From Pseudobdellovibrionaceae bacterium (lineage in GTDB: Bacteria; Bdellovibrionota; Bdellovibrionia; Bdellovibrionales; Bdellovibrionaceae), in the NCBI GenBank assembly GCA_016785955.1, contig JAEUWH010000019.1, positions 1 to 57,758 of the forward strand: a stretch of 57,758 nt of DNA, given 5' to 3'. Below are positions 34,726-42,649 of the stretch, one piece after another. The translations under genes were made by a program, and so were the position numbers. The notes under the pieces were generated by a model. It was not told the DNA's origin. It made no database searches and was given only the letters and a program-made list of their open reading frames with translations. Within the stretch, counting starts at the first letter, position 1. Each line of letters starts with the position of its first letter.

Positions 34726-35743
34726 ACTCGATTATTTTTCGGGATACCTGAAGCGAGCACGAATTTATATCGTTAAAATCTTTGATCGTCGACCCGTAAG
34801 CAAAAAAGTCTCCATCAATAACAAAACCATACTCCACTCCATATTCGGCCACATAGGAAACCTTGACTAAATTCCAAATTTTGCGAATCACAAGTATGAA
34901 AATCCAACCTAAATTATTTGGTTTCGATATGTCTAGAAAGTCTTGACAGATCGAATGAGAATACGAAACTGTATCTTCATTCGCTCTTTTTTGTCGCCGT
35001 AAAACAAAGTGTCCATCACCCGAAACCGTAGTTTTAACAATAACAACTGGGTCTGTTATTTCTGGTGCTGACTTTGTAAAATTAAACGAGAGTCTCATCA
35101 AACTATGCACTTTCCCCAGCTCCTGGAGAGATCTATATGTAGCGGCGCTAAATAACCCACCCGTAATTTCCCGAGCCACACGCGAAGACTGTTTATAATG
35201 AATACATAACGATTCGTTTACACAACTGATTTTCAATAGCGAAAATACCATTTCATGAATTATTAAAGCAATGCGATGAGCCGGAGCCAGCTTATGCCAC
35301 ACATTTTTCTGAATGCGTATATTGAACAAAGTTCGATTAGCGGCCTGTATTCGTTCGGCCTGTTTCAAGGTCAACAGAGGTGCATCGTCCACCTGTAAAA
35401 CAAGTTCTTCACTGACCATTGTCCAAGAGTGAAAGTTAATTGTTTCAATAATTAATTTTCCCATTCCTGGAGCAACCGTATCAAAATCGCAAAGCTTACG
35501 ACCCAACAATTGAGAATCGATTTCCAAGATATTTAGCTTATCCAAATCAAGTCCCGCCAAGCTGCCCACACTGCAATTGAAATGAGGCTGCAAATGAGCT
35601 TCGGCCTCGACAAGATCGCGTACATAGTATTGATTATTTATTTTATAAACTTCACCGCCATTACCAATAAATAATGTTGAAGCAAACACCACATTAGGAA
35701 CCATCAAAAGAGACAAAAAAAGAAGCGACATTTTATAAATCAT
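34712..35743 (-). CDS. Secreted GNGGE-type protein
   Basis: The 343-residue product has a signal peptide (about 1-21, ending VFA), directly followed by STLFIGNGGEVYKI, a GNGGE pattern seen in many exported Bdellovibrio proteins. The segment RIALIIHEMVFSLLKISC (about 164-181) contains His-Glu but not a full HExxH, so a metal site is doubtful. Paired cysteines (CVNESLC) follow. The C-terminal ~120 residues form a second, unassigned domain. It is convergent with the TIGR02147-type gene. Confidence 0.72.
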   Translation of the reverse strand: MIYKMSLLFLSLLMVPNVVFASTLFIGNGGEVYKINNQYYVRDLVEAEAHLQPHFNCSVGSLAGLDLDKLNILEIDSQLLGRKLCDFDTVAPGMGKLIIETINFHSWTMVSEELVLQVDDAPLLTLKQAERIQAANRTLFNIRIQKNVWHKLAPAHRIALIIHEMVFSLLKISCVNESLCIHYKQSSRVAREITGGLFSAATYRSLQELGKVHSLMRLSFNFTKSAPEITDPVVIVKTTVSGDGHFVLRRQKRANEDTVSYSHSICQDFLDISKPNNLGWIFILVIRKIWNLVKVSYVAEYGVEYGFVIDGDFFAYGSTIKDFNDINSCSLQVSRKIIEFSPP

Positions 35744-35905
35744 GATTACGACGGTCCCTCAAAACACCCCATAAAATCAAATTAAAAAATAAAGTAAAAA
35801 TGCTGTCCCTTAAAATGACGCTGCGATTCAGCCACAAGGCAGATTAGGGCCTGTCTTCATTTGCCTACGATGAGCTAAGCCCGAGAATCGCTAACTAGGA
35901 CATTG

Positions 35906-36547
35906 CTATATTTGAGGGGCCTCTAAAATAGTCAAACCAGGAACGGCGAACTTGCCGACTTCAAGCATTCTGCTGGCTAACACGTCGGTGTCTGTCAACG
36001 CATACTTACGATACTTTCCAGGTAAAATATTTAAAAGTGGCGTCACGGCAAATGAGAAAATCGATTCTAATGGCCGAGACTCTTTTCGTTCACCAACTAA
36101 AAAAGCCGGCCTAAAGAACGTCAGTGAATCTAAATGCAAAGATTTAAGTGATTCTTCGGCCTCGCCTTTCGTTCGATTATAAAAAATTGATGATTTCGAA
36201 TTTGCTCCGGCCGCAGACACCAGAACAAAACTCTTTGCCTTATGAGCTTTAGCAACCTTTCCAAAGTTATACACAGCCTCTAAATCAACTTTGCGAAACG
36301 CCTCTTGGCTGCCCGCCGTTTTGATTGTCGTTCCCAACGCACAAAAATAAATATCTCCAGCTAATTTATTACTAAGCGACAATACTTCATCCAAATCACG
36401 GAACAACACCTCACTTAACTTTGGACTCTTAATCTTCGCACTCGAGCGAGCCACCAAAATAATGTGATGAACTGCCGGATCCGCGAGAAGCTTTTTTACG
36501 AGAATAGCGCCCACAAGGCCCGTGCCTCCGATAACCACTGCTACCAT
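35906..36547 (-). CDS. NAD(P)-binding Rossmann protein (HTATIP2-like)
   Basis: The N-terminus MVAVVIGGTGLVGAILVKKLL is a glycine-rich nucleotide-binding loop (GGTGLVG). CALGTTIKTAGS, FVLVSAAGANSKSSIFYNR and the YNRTKGE segment (Tyr-x3-Lys) match atypical short-chain dehydrogenases of the HTATIP2/YtfG-like group. At 213 residues the length fits. Its substrate is unknown. Upstream lies an 18-bp direct repeat (36588-36623). Confidence 0.88.
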   Translation of the reverse strand: MVAVVIGGTGLVGAILVKKLLADPAVHHIILVARSSAKIKSPKLSEVLFRDLDEVLSLSNKLAGDIYFCALGTTIKTAGSQEAFRKVDLEAVYNFGKVAKAHKAKSFVLVSAAGANSKSSIFYNRTKGEAEESLKSLHLDSLTFFRPAFLVGERKESRPLESIFSFAVTPLLNILPGKYRKYALTDTDVLASRMLEVGKFAVPGLTILEAPQI

Positions 36548-36587
36548 ATATAAATAGCAAATTTTTTTTTCATAATAAGCTCCTCTT

Positions 36588-36623
36588 TACGGTTACAGAT
36601 TACAATACGGTTACAGATTATAT
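36588..36623. repeat. 18-bp direct repeat between divergent genes
   Basis: Two 18-base units (36588-36605, 36606-36623) share TACGGTTACAGATTA and differ in the last three bases. They lie 40 bases upstream of the NAD(P)-binding gene and about 205 bases upstream of ogt. They could be paired sites for an activator. Confidence 0.6.
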
Positions 36624-36828
36624 TTTAGAATAAGAATTAAATTAAATCTTGTCTAGCAACTTAAAAATACTGGTCAGGACGGCTAGAATAGATAAATTCA
36701 GAAAATGGCCAAAGCGTCTCTCCATGCAGGGATGCTACATTGCGTCTCTTTTTTTAAAGTCCTTCTACGGAGAGTTTGAAGAAAACAAAAAATAGAATTA
36801 GAAATAAAAACAAAACAAGGAGTTAAAG

Positions 36829-37311
36829 GTGGCACAGCTTCAGTTTAAACTTGATTCAAAAATTGGTCCTCTGTACGTCGTGACCTCGGAAAAAGGCCTT
36901 CGTGGAGTTTTTTGGACAAAGCAAAAAGTCCCAATGAGCTTAGTTCTCGATGGATCATTGCCTGAAGTGAAAAACATGACCAAAGCCATTAATGAAATCA
37001 GCGAATATCTAGAGGGCAAACGGAAAAAATTTGATCTCTTGCTGGATATCGAAGGAACTGAATTCCAAAATAAAGTTTGGACGGAACTCCTGAAAATTCC
37101 CTACGGGAAAACACGTTCCTATAAGGAAGTGGCACAAAGGATCGGAACCAACGGCATTCGAGCGGTGGGAACCGCGAATGGCAAAAATTCACTTTGTATT
37201 GTAGTCCCTTGTCACCGAGTGATTGCAACCGGTGGTGGTTTGGGCGGATACTCGGGTGGCCTCGATATAAAAAAACGTCTTCTTGATCTTGAGCAAGGAA
37301 ACAATCTATAA
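36829..37311 (+). CDS. ogt: Methylated-DNA-[protein]-cysteine S-methyltransferase
   Basis: The 160-residue protein carries the active-site motif PCHRVI (Cys about residue 127) after NGIRAVGTANGKN, with a helix-turn-helix EVAQRIGTNGIRAVG and the GGYSGGLDIKKRLLDLE ending. It removes O6-alkylguanine lesions by transferring the alkyl group to its own cysteine. The start is GTG with AAGGAG 8 bases upstream. The length fits Ogt/MGMT without the Ada N-terminal domain. A 32-bp perfect hairpin begins 3 bases after the stop. Confidence 0.95.
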   Translation: MAQLQFKLDSKIGPLYVVTSEKGLRGVFWTKQKVPMSLVLDGSLPEVKNMTKAINEISEYLEGKRKKFDLLLDIEGTEFQNKVWTELLKIPYGKTRSYKEVAQRIGTNGIRAVGTANGKNSLCIVVPCHRVIATGGGLGGYSGGLDIKKRLLDLEQGNNL

Positions 37312-37313
37312 AG

Positions 37314-37385
37314 TGTAGAAGTTAGGACTTGATCTGACACATCTTGGATAGAAAAGATGTGTCAGATCAAGTCCTAACTTCTACA
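37314..37385. repeat. Perfect 32-bp inverted repeat (hairpin) after ogt
   Basis: Arms 37314-37345 and 37354-37385 are perfect reverse complements over 32 bases, with an 8-base loop. It is far longer than ordinary terminators. It could end ogt transcription, but length and perfection suggest a mobile-element remnant or a structured recombination site. The first tRNA fragment lies 135 bases further on. Confidence 0.85.
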
Positions 37386-37519
37386 GATTAATTGATATGA
37401 ATTCCGCTTTGTCCACTGATTTTCAAAAACGTCTGCGACCAACATTAAAAATTTTAGTCAAGCAGGCAAACAAAAATTATCCATACTTTCTAGGAAATTT
37501 TTAAATTTTAGAATAAAAC

Positions 37520-37581
37520 TGGTGTCTGTAGTGGACTCGAACCACTGACCTCTTCCATATCAAGGACGCGCGCTACCAACT
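37520..37581 (-). repeat. tRNA 3'-end fragment A (anticodon-loop GAT)
   Basis: Read on the minus strand this runs from the D-loop (AGTTGGTAGCGCG) through an anticodon arm with loop TTGATAT, a variable region and a T arm (AGTGG TTCGAGT CCACT) to a terminal CCA. The 5' acceptor strand and most of the D arm are missing, and the 3' acceptor is one base short, so it cannot be a functional tRNA. The 37585 gene stops 3 bases before it. It resembles the attachment-site remnant left when an element integrates in a tRNA 3' end. Confidence 0.8.
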
Positions 37582-37584
37582 ATC

Positions 37585-38145
37585 TTAAAAACCGATTTCC
37601 TTCTTCACTTTATCTAGAACTGTTTCGTCAAACAACATCGAAACTAAGTCCAACAAAGTCATCATTTTTTCGCGGGGATTTCCTATTGCAGAGACCTTGA
37701 TATATTCATTGTTAAAAATCTCGACCAGCGTGTTTACCTCAAAAGGAGACTTGGCGTGTACCCGCTTTAGGTCTTCAAGGTCTTTTTCAATTCCTCGGTC
37801 AATTTTACTTATCGCCAAATCATACTGATCCAAATACCAAACCCTTAGTTTTTTCTTCGGAAACGTTTTTTTTCTCATTCGTTCGCGATAATTTTCTGGC
37901 GGGGAAAATACTCCTTTACTAGATAAGTATAAGTCTAGCTTTAGCTTCTTTGCCTCCGCTGAAAACAACCGATTAAATTCGGAATCAATGCCGCCATCGA
38001 TATCAATATCATTCGTTTCTTTCATTACGTTATAGCCAAGTATCGCCGAAGCGCCGCCAATGATATAAACATCTATTGATGATGTTAACTTTGCGTCTAT
38101 ATTTTTAAAAAGTTTCTTTAACTCTTTTTGAGAGACTGTTCCCAT
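37585..38145 (-). CDS. Nucleotidyltransferase-like toxin candidate (DUF6036/AbiEii-like)
   Basis: The 186-residue protein has a nucleotidyltransferase pattern: IDVYIIGGASAILGY (about 24-38) followed by ETNDIDIDGG, where TxDxD-type acidic residues would bind metal. Later segments include RVWYLDQYDLAISKIDRG and a helical C-terminus. This matches DUF6036 and AbiEii-like proteins, several of which are toxins that act by nucleotide transfer. It overlaps the upstream HTH gene by 28 bases, the order antitoxin then toxin. The pair lies between tRNA fragments A and B, so it is probably mobile cargo. Toxicity is inference. Confidence 0.7.
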   Translation of the reverse strand: MGTVSQKELKKLFKNIDAKLTSSIDVYIIGGASAILGYNVMKETNDIDIDGGIDSEFNRLFSAEAKKLKLDLYLSSKGVFSPPENYRERMRKKTFPKKKLRVWYLDQYDLAISKIDRGIEKDLEDLKRVHAKSPFEVNTLVEIFNNEYIKVSAIGNPREKMMTLLDLVSMLFDETVLDKVKKEIGF

Positions 38146-38768
38146 TTATTCCATCTATCTAGATGATCTTGTAAGTTTCCACGCACCAGAAGATTCCACT
38201 TTATAGCCACCATGTTTTTTTCAAATAACTCTGGAAAATTCATTTTAGTGGTCTTCACTAAAAGTTCTCGCCCGTCACGTTTGCCTCGTTCTAGCAATAG
38301 GGACACCTGCTGCAGCTTATTATTTTGCCGAAATAAATTAGCCACCTCAGCAAAATAACCCACAACGGCCGCTTGATCATTCAAAAATGAAAGTCCTACC
38401 AACTCATTCGGCTTTAAATCTTGCGCATTTGTTGCTAATACGTAGGGGACTAATGATTCAAACAAACCATCTTCTCGAGCTCGGCGACTAGCTTCCACTA
38501 TAGTCGCTTCCAACGGCAAATTTCCCTCTGCCGAATGCGCCAGAGGAGCTCCCCACTTTACTAAACTGCCTAAAAGATTTTCTTCGCTGAGTACCGGAGT
38601 CAATTCCACCTTATAATTCATCGCTTTTGCGACTGAAGACAAATTATCTAATTTCATGTTTTTGGATTTAACTGCATTATGAAGCGCTTGCCGACTCACA
38701 CGAGCTTTTCCTTCTAACTTAGAAAGATTCTGATCTTTTAATTTTTTAAAAAATTGAACTGCTTCCAT
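38118..38768 (-). CDS. HTH antitoxin candidate
   Basis: The N-terminal ~55 residues form an XRE-like HTH (LEGKARVSRQALHNAVKSK) followed by LSSVAKAMNYKVEL. The remaining ~160 residues are a helical domain that I do not recognise (VSLLLERGKRDGRELL). Overlap with the nucleotidyltransferase gene and gene order suggest an antitoxin that represses the operon and neutralises the partner. It begins about 170 bases from tRNA fragment B. Confidence 0.65.
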   Translation of the reverse strand: MEAVQFFKKLKDQNLSKLEGKARVSRQALHNAVKSKNMKLDNLSSVAKAMNYKVELTPVLSEENLLGSLVKWGAPLAHSAEGNLPLEATIVEASRRAREDGLFESLVPYVLATNAQDLKPNELVGLSFLNDQAAVVGYFAEVANLFRQNNKLQQVSLLLERGKRDGRELLVKTTKMNFPELFEKNMVAIKWNLLVRGNLQDHLDRWNKWEQSLKKS

Positions 38769-39128
38769 AGCTTATTTTACCTTTTCTTAGTGTAAAGTCA
38801 ACTTTACACTATTTAAATTCGGCATCTTATTGAAATAACTAAAGATATAATAAAAAAATCCCATTTTGATACAACGACTACTCTAAAGTCGTACCTTAGA
38901 AATGATTTTTATAAGCTACTGAATTAGTTTGGAATTTTGGTGCGAATAACTGGACTCGAACCACTGACCTCGTCCATGTTAAGAACACGCGCTACCAATA
39001 CTAATTTTAAAGGTATGTTAAAATAGACGTCCTAATGGAATTTAAGGCATTTGAGAGGGCAAAAATTGTCCTTGTGTATAAGTCTCTACAGATGAAAAAA
39101 GCAGGCAAAGTAAGTATAATTTTCTGTA
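38769..39128. other. Intergenic region holding tRNA fragment B
   Basis: No gene. It contains the promoter of the HTH gene (minus), tRNA fragment B at 38938-39000 and the promoter of the cytochrome gene (plus, ATG 39129). Confidence 0.5.
38938..39000 (-). repeat. tRNA 3'-end fragment B (anticodon-loop AAC)
   Basis: On the minus strand it starts ATTGGTAGCGCG, has an anticodon arm with loop TTAACAT, then AGGTCAGTGGTTCGAGTC as in fragment A, and ends TATTCGCACCA with correct acceptor length. The 5' acceptor and D-stem are absent. One T-stem pair is mismatched. It separates the toxin-antitoxin-like pair from the cytochrome gene. Confidence 0.8.
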
Positions 39129-40763
39129 ATGTTCTTAGCGAAAACGGCAACTTACATTTATTCCCTATTACTCCTTTTTTCTGTGGCCAGTGTCGCGGAG
39201 GTCAATCAGTGTGAAAATGCCAAGAAAGAACGCTTTAATAAATCAGATTTATTAGAAATGGTACGCTCGCCAAAATGCCAGATTAAGACTATTTCTGACG
39301 TAGTTAAACACCTCCCTAGTTTTATGAAATTAGAAACTGTCTTAATGAATCGTAGCCAGTCGATTCAAGGTCCTCATAGAACTGACTACATTTTTCCCCG
39401 CGCCATCCTTAACTCAATGCCATTCGAAGCTAAGAATTCGGCAATCGCATTAAGTTTCAACGGTCATTCTAAACAACCCGGTTTTTTACAATTAGAAGTA
39501 ATGGCGGTCGACCCCGCGAAAAGTTATCACGATATGTTTGAGTATTTTGACATTGAATTTCCAAGTGAAACGGAAGCATCACTTCTTTCTTGGGAGCAAG
39601 CACAGTCTAAAATAAAAGTTTCTGAAGCCAATCCAAATCGCTGCCAAAAATGCCATGGGCTTCCCGCACGACCCATATTTGAACAATACCCGAATTGGGA
39701 AGGTGCTCTCGGAAAACGACATACTGCGGAACTAACAGACGAAGAAAAAACTGGCTTGATCCAGTTTTTAGAGACACACAAAAACGATGATCAGAGTCGA
39801 TATTATTGGCTGAACCTAAAAGATGTTTCAGTGAGCGCTCAACTTAATTTCCCCAAAAACCAGATGGTTTTTCGTTTGGGAGAACAAAATCTAAATTTTA
39901 ACGCGAGACTATTTTCTTACAACTCTCTACGAGTCGCAAAGTTAGTAAAACAATTAACTCTATATGAAAAACTTAAATTTGCGATCTGGGGCGCGTCCTA
40001 TGAGTGCTCAAACATAAAAGATTTCTTTCCAACCGAAGTTTTAAAAGTACTTTCAAAAAATGTAATTCAGTCGAAGATACCAAATCAAAAACCAATCGCT
40101 GTACTAAAAGAAACATTTCCTTACAAACGAGACGGAGATTTCGGTGGCGGCAATGGAACTGGCGATATCATCGAAGACCAAGATTTATTTCGTATTTGGT
40201 TTGATACCGCAAATACACAAGGAAAAGATAGACTTAATCCAGACGCAGTTTTTTTAAGACTACTGTTTGAAGGTAACGGAATACCAATGAACACATTTTG
40301 GATGGATTTACGTCAACCATCTTATCGTACTAATTCTGGAACTGGACGATCTCTATTCTGGGCGTTTCAAGAAATAAATAAAGATCTTAAAGACATGTCT
40401 CCTGATGCTCAGCCGGGAAATAAGGAATTTTGCGAATTATTAGCAAAGCTAAACAAACAACAAATGGAATCAACTAATTACAAAGTTAAAACCATAGAAA
40501 GCTCTGTTACTGACAATCCATTAAGTGATTACCCTGCCGTATTTAAAAATACCTGTATAAATTGCCACGAGGGCACCGAACGCATCGCTCCCTTTGTTCC
40601 TTTCGCAGATCCGTTACTGTTCCGTGAATGGGTTAACACCGGAAAAAACAAAGAAAAGATTTTACGTCGCGTATTCAAAGAAAGTTCGTTAGGCAAAATG
40701 CCTCCGACACGTAGTTTGTCTGATTCAGAAAAAGAATCCATATCAAAATATCTAAGCCAATAG
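39129..40763 (+). CDS. Secreted di-heme c-type cytochrome domain protein
   Basis: The 544-residue protein has a signal peptide (about 1-23, ending SVAEV) and two CxxCH heme c motifs: CQKCHGLPARPIFEQYP (about 172) and CINCHEGTERIAP (about 477). The second has a Met ligand candidate in LGKMPPTR near the end. The region between (about 200-470) is unassigned. It is likely a periplasmic electron-transfer or oxidoreductase protein. It is the only gene between tRNA fragments B and C and is oriented opposite to them. Confidence 0.82.
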   Translation: MFLAKTATYIYSLLLLFSVASVAEVNQCENAKKERFNKSDLLEMVRSPKCQIKTISDVVKHLPSFMKLETVLMNRSQSIQGPHRTDYIFPRAILNSMPFEAKNSAIALSFNGHSKQPGFLQLEVMAVDPAKSYHDMFEYFDIEFPSETEASLLSWEQAQSKIKVSEANPNRCQKCHGLPARPIFEQYPNWEGALGKRHTAELTDEEKTGLIQFLETHKNDDQSRYYWLNLKDVSVSAQLNFPKNQMVFRLGEQNLNFNARLFSYNSLRVAKLVKQLTLYEKLKFAIWGASYECSNIKDFFPTEVLKVLSKNVIQSKIPNQKPIAVLKETFPYKRDGDFGGGNGTGDIIEDQDLFRIWFDTANTQGKDRLNPDAVFLRLLFEGNGIPMNTFWMDLRQPSYRTNSGTGRSLFWAFQEINKDLKDMSPDAQPGNKEFCELLAKLNKQQMESTNYKVKTIESSVTDNPLSDYPAVFKNTCINCHEGTERIAPFVPFADPLLFREWVNTGKNKEKILRRVFKESSLGKMPPTRSLSDSEKESISKYLSQ

Positions 40764-40824
40764 TTTTGGAAAAGCTATGAGAGTGAGTCTTCAATTTCAG
40801 AACTGTTTCCGATTACAGGAAAAC

Positions 40825-40885
40825 TGGTGGTCTGCAGTAGACTCGAACCACTGACCTGGTCCATGTAAAGGACGCGCGCTACCAA
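40825..40885 (-). repeat. tRNA 3'-end fragment C (anticodon-loop TAC)
   Basis: On the minus strand it begins TTTTGGTAGCGCGCG, has an anticodon arm with loop TTTACAT (Val anticodon), a T arm that pairs with one G-T wobble, acceptor GCAGACC and a terminal ACCA. Of the three fragments it is the best preserved, and its matching 5' acceptor (GGTCTGC) is not found adjacent. It closes the second interval, after the cytochrome gene. Confidence 0.8.
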
Positions 40886-41080
40886 AATACACTTACTATC
40901 CGAAAGATTTACTATTAAAAAATAAGATAGCGATCTGCTAATTTTTCATGAATGGTTATGCTTAGATATTGAATTGACTTACGATTAGCTGCGAATACGT
41001 TAGATTTCAAACAATGCTTTTTAGAATTCAAAAATTCATCTATATCGTCTGCAACTATGGCCGGTTAAATTTACATCTTC

Positions 41081-41201
41081 AAAGAGAATAGGCGTGAGCA
41101 CAAGGCCTTGGGAACCATAAGTTAGTTGTATCTGATTTGAAGATCATCAAGCAGGATGATACTTTTTGAAACTGATAAAATACGGTTTATTTGTCCTAGC
41201 C
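41081..41201 (+). repeat. 120-bp dispersed repeat, copy 1
   Basis: It starts near AAAGAGAATAGG and ends TTTGTCCTAGCC. Inside are the palindrome CAAGGCCTTG and a small stem CATC-N6-GATG. It is nearly identical to copy 2 and present in inverted orientation as copies 3 and 4. Its right end supplies the stop codon that closes the TraD-like fragment at 41196. Confidence 0.9.
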
Positions 41202-41402
41202 CTCCCTAGTCGTTCCTTCACCCACGATTTCTGTTGAATCGATTTCTTTTGAGTTCGTGATTCTTTGGGTTATTTTCTGAATCTCTTTAGTCCCGAAACA
41301 CCGCGAGAAAAACTCGGCCGAATCGGGATCGTCGATTCGCAAAACAATTTTAGTGGCCACATTGTCCGTGATTCTATTTAAAAAGCCTTGCGACACTTCC
41401 AT
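41196..41402 (-). pseudogene. TraD-like coupling protein fragment
   Basis: The 68 residues after ATG 41402 (TDNVATKIVLRIDDPDSAEFF, CFGTKEIQKITQR) resemble part of a TraD/VirD4-type conjugative coupling protein, in my reading of the family. A complete protein is over 500 residues. The frame ends inside repeat copy 1, whose last bases provide TAG. AAAGGAG precedes the ATG, but an in-frame extension reaches 41441. I take it as a remnant of a conjugative element cut by the repeat. Confidence 0.45.
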
Positions 41403-41643
41403 AACGTCTCTCCTTTCAAGATTTTTTGTTACAAGAAGCATTTGTTTTTTATAAAAATCAGGAAGTGGGTCTACGGCGGGCTGGCTATAAATAGCCGTTT
41501 TGCCAGCGACCTAGTACGAGTAACATTCGATACTTACGAAGCATTTGCCACTCAAAAAAATAGCAAGAAATGCGGCAAGCACCAAAAGCCAAACGCAAGC
41601 CATTCATAAGCCAATCAGAGGCTGTGAACGGCAGTTCCCCTGA

Positions 41644-41862
41644 ATGCATTTTCTTTCATCCCGTGCCATTAATCCTGATGCTCACGGAATTCCAAATGAA
41701 ATTTTTGCCCGCGTTCGCGAGCTTTTGACGGAACAGGAAATGTCAGACCTGACTTATTCCGTGGGAGTGATTAATTTTTACAATCGATTGAACTTTGCAT
41801 TTCCTAAAGCACCAGGCACCCTGGATTCACTTTTTGGACTTGATAAAGCGGGATTAAAATAA
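41644..41862 (+). pseudogene. Carboxymuconolactone decarboxylase-family C-terminal fragment
   Basis: The 72-residue frame contains FARVRELLTEQEMSDLTY and VGVINFYNRLNFAF, the C-terminal signature of AhpD/carboxymuconolactone decarboxylase-like proteins (LTEQEMVDLT..INAWNR). The N-terminal domain with the catalytic CxxC is missing, so the gene is truncated, probably by rearrangement in this repeat-rich region. It is convergent with the methyltransferase gene at 41867. Confidence 0.6.
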
Positions 41863-41866
41863 TTGT

Positions 41867-42595
41867 CTAGTTAGGTTTACGCCCGTGAACACCCGTCGCG
41901 CACCCGAAGAAGTGTTCGAAGTAATCTGATTCCAAACCCGCGGCTTGCACTTGTTCATGAAAGAAGCGGCTATTTCCAAATTTCCCGGTGTAAACACCCA
42001 GATGACGATAGTTGTCTGGGTTTCCTAAACATATTTTACCAATCATAGGGATAAATAATTTCAAATAAAACTGCAGACCAAATCGCAACAAAGAATTTCT
42101 TGGTACAGAAATTTCAATGAAAGAAAATTGACCACCCGGTTTTAGAATGCGTGCCAATTCTTTAGCAAATCGCGCCTGTTGTTCTTGTGAAAACGTCTTT
42201 AATCCGAAAGAACAGACTACCGTATCCGCGGAACCATCGGCGATATTTTTGTCAAAAATGTCGGCTTCGATGACTTCCGTTTCAAATTGATTTCGGCCAG
42301 CTTCGACTTTTGCTTGGTCACACATTTTCGAAGAGAAATCGATACCAACTAATTTTTCTGGCGGCTTCAGATCACTGCGGATAACTGAAAAGAGTTCCCC
42401 CATTCCCGACATTAAATCCACCATAACTCCAGGGGCTCTGTTACGATCTAATTTTGCAATCACGTATTTTCGCCAAATTATGGTGAAACCTAAGGATGCA
42501 ATCATATTCACGACTCCATACGTAGTCGACATTTCATTAAAGAGTTCTTTGACGGCCGAGGGGTTGTAGATATCTTTTTGTTGGGAAGGATGCAT
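41867..42595 (-). CDS. UbiE/COQ5-like SAM-dependent methyltransferase
   Basis: The 242-residue protein has a class I methyltransferase core: VMVDLMSGMGELF (motif I, about 57-69), LVGIDFSSKMCDQAK, VIEADIFDKN, ADTVVCSFGLKTFS and LKPGGQFSFIEI. The last two are typical of UbiE/MenG quinone methyltransferases. N-terminal FNEMSTTYGVVN also fits. Substrate could be a quinone or another lipid-soluble compound. It stands alone near repeat copy 1. Confidence 0.85.
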   Translation of the reverse strand: MHPSQQKDIYNPSAVKELFNEMSTTYGVVNMIASLGFTIIWRKYVIAKLDRNRAPGVMVDLMSGMGELFSVIRSDLKPPEKLVGIDFSSKMCDQAKVEAGRNQFETEVIEADIFDKNIADGSADTVVCSFGLKTFSQEQQARFAKELARILKPGGQFSFIEISVPRNSLLRFGLQFYLKLFIPMIGKICLGNPDNYRHLGVYTGKFGNSRFFHEQVQAAGLESDYFEHFFGCATGVHGRKPN

Positions 42596-42618
42596 GAAAG
42601 GATACTAGCACTGGAACA

Positions 42619-42641
42619 GCGGCTTCTCAATAAGAAGCCGC
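42619..42641. terminator. 9-bp perfect hairpin between genes
   Basis: GCGGCTTCT (42619-42627) and AGAAGCCGC (42633-42641) form a stem with a 5-base loop, just downstream of the minus-strand metalloprotease stop (42650) and upstream of the methyltransferase start. Likely a terminator of the protease transcript, without a T-tract. Confidence 0.5.
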
Positions 42642-42649
42642 AGGAAATA

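Noticed and set aside
37520-40885. Three complete tRNA genes
   Set aside because: None has a 5' acceptor strand or full D arm, and no matching 5' half lies adjacent. They are fragments only.
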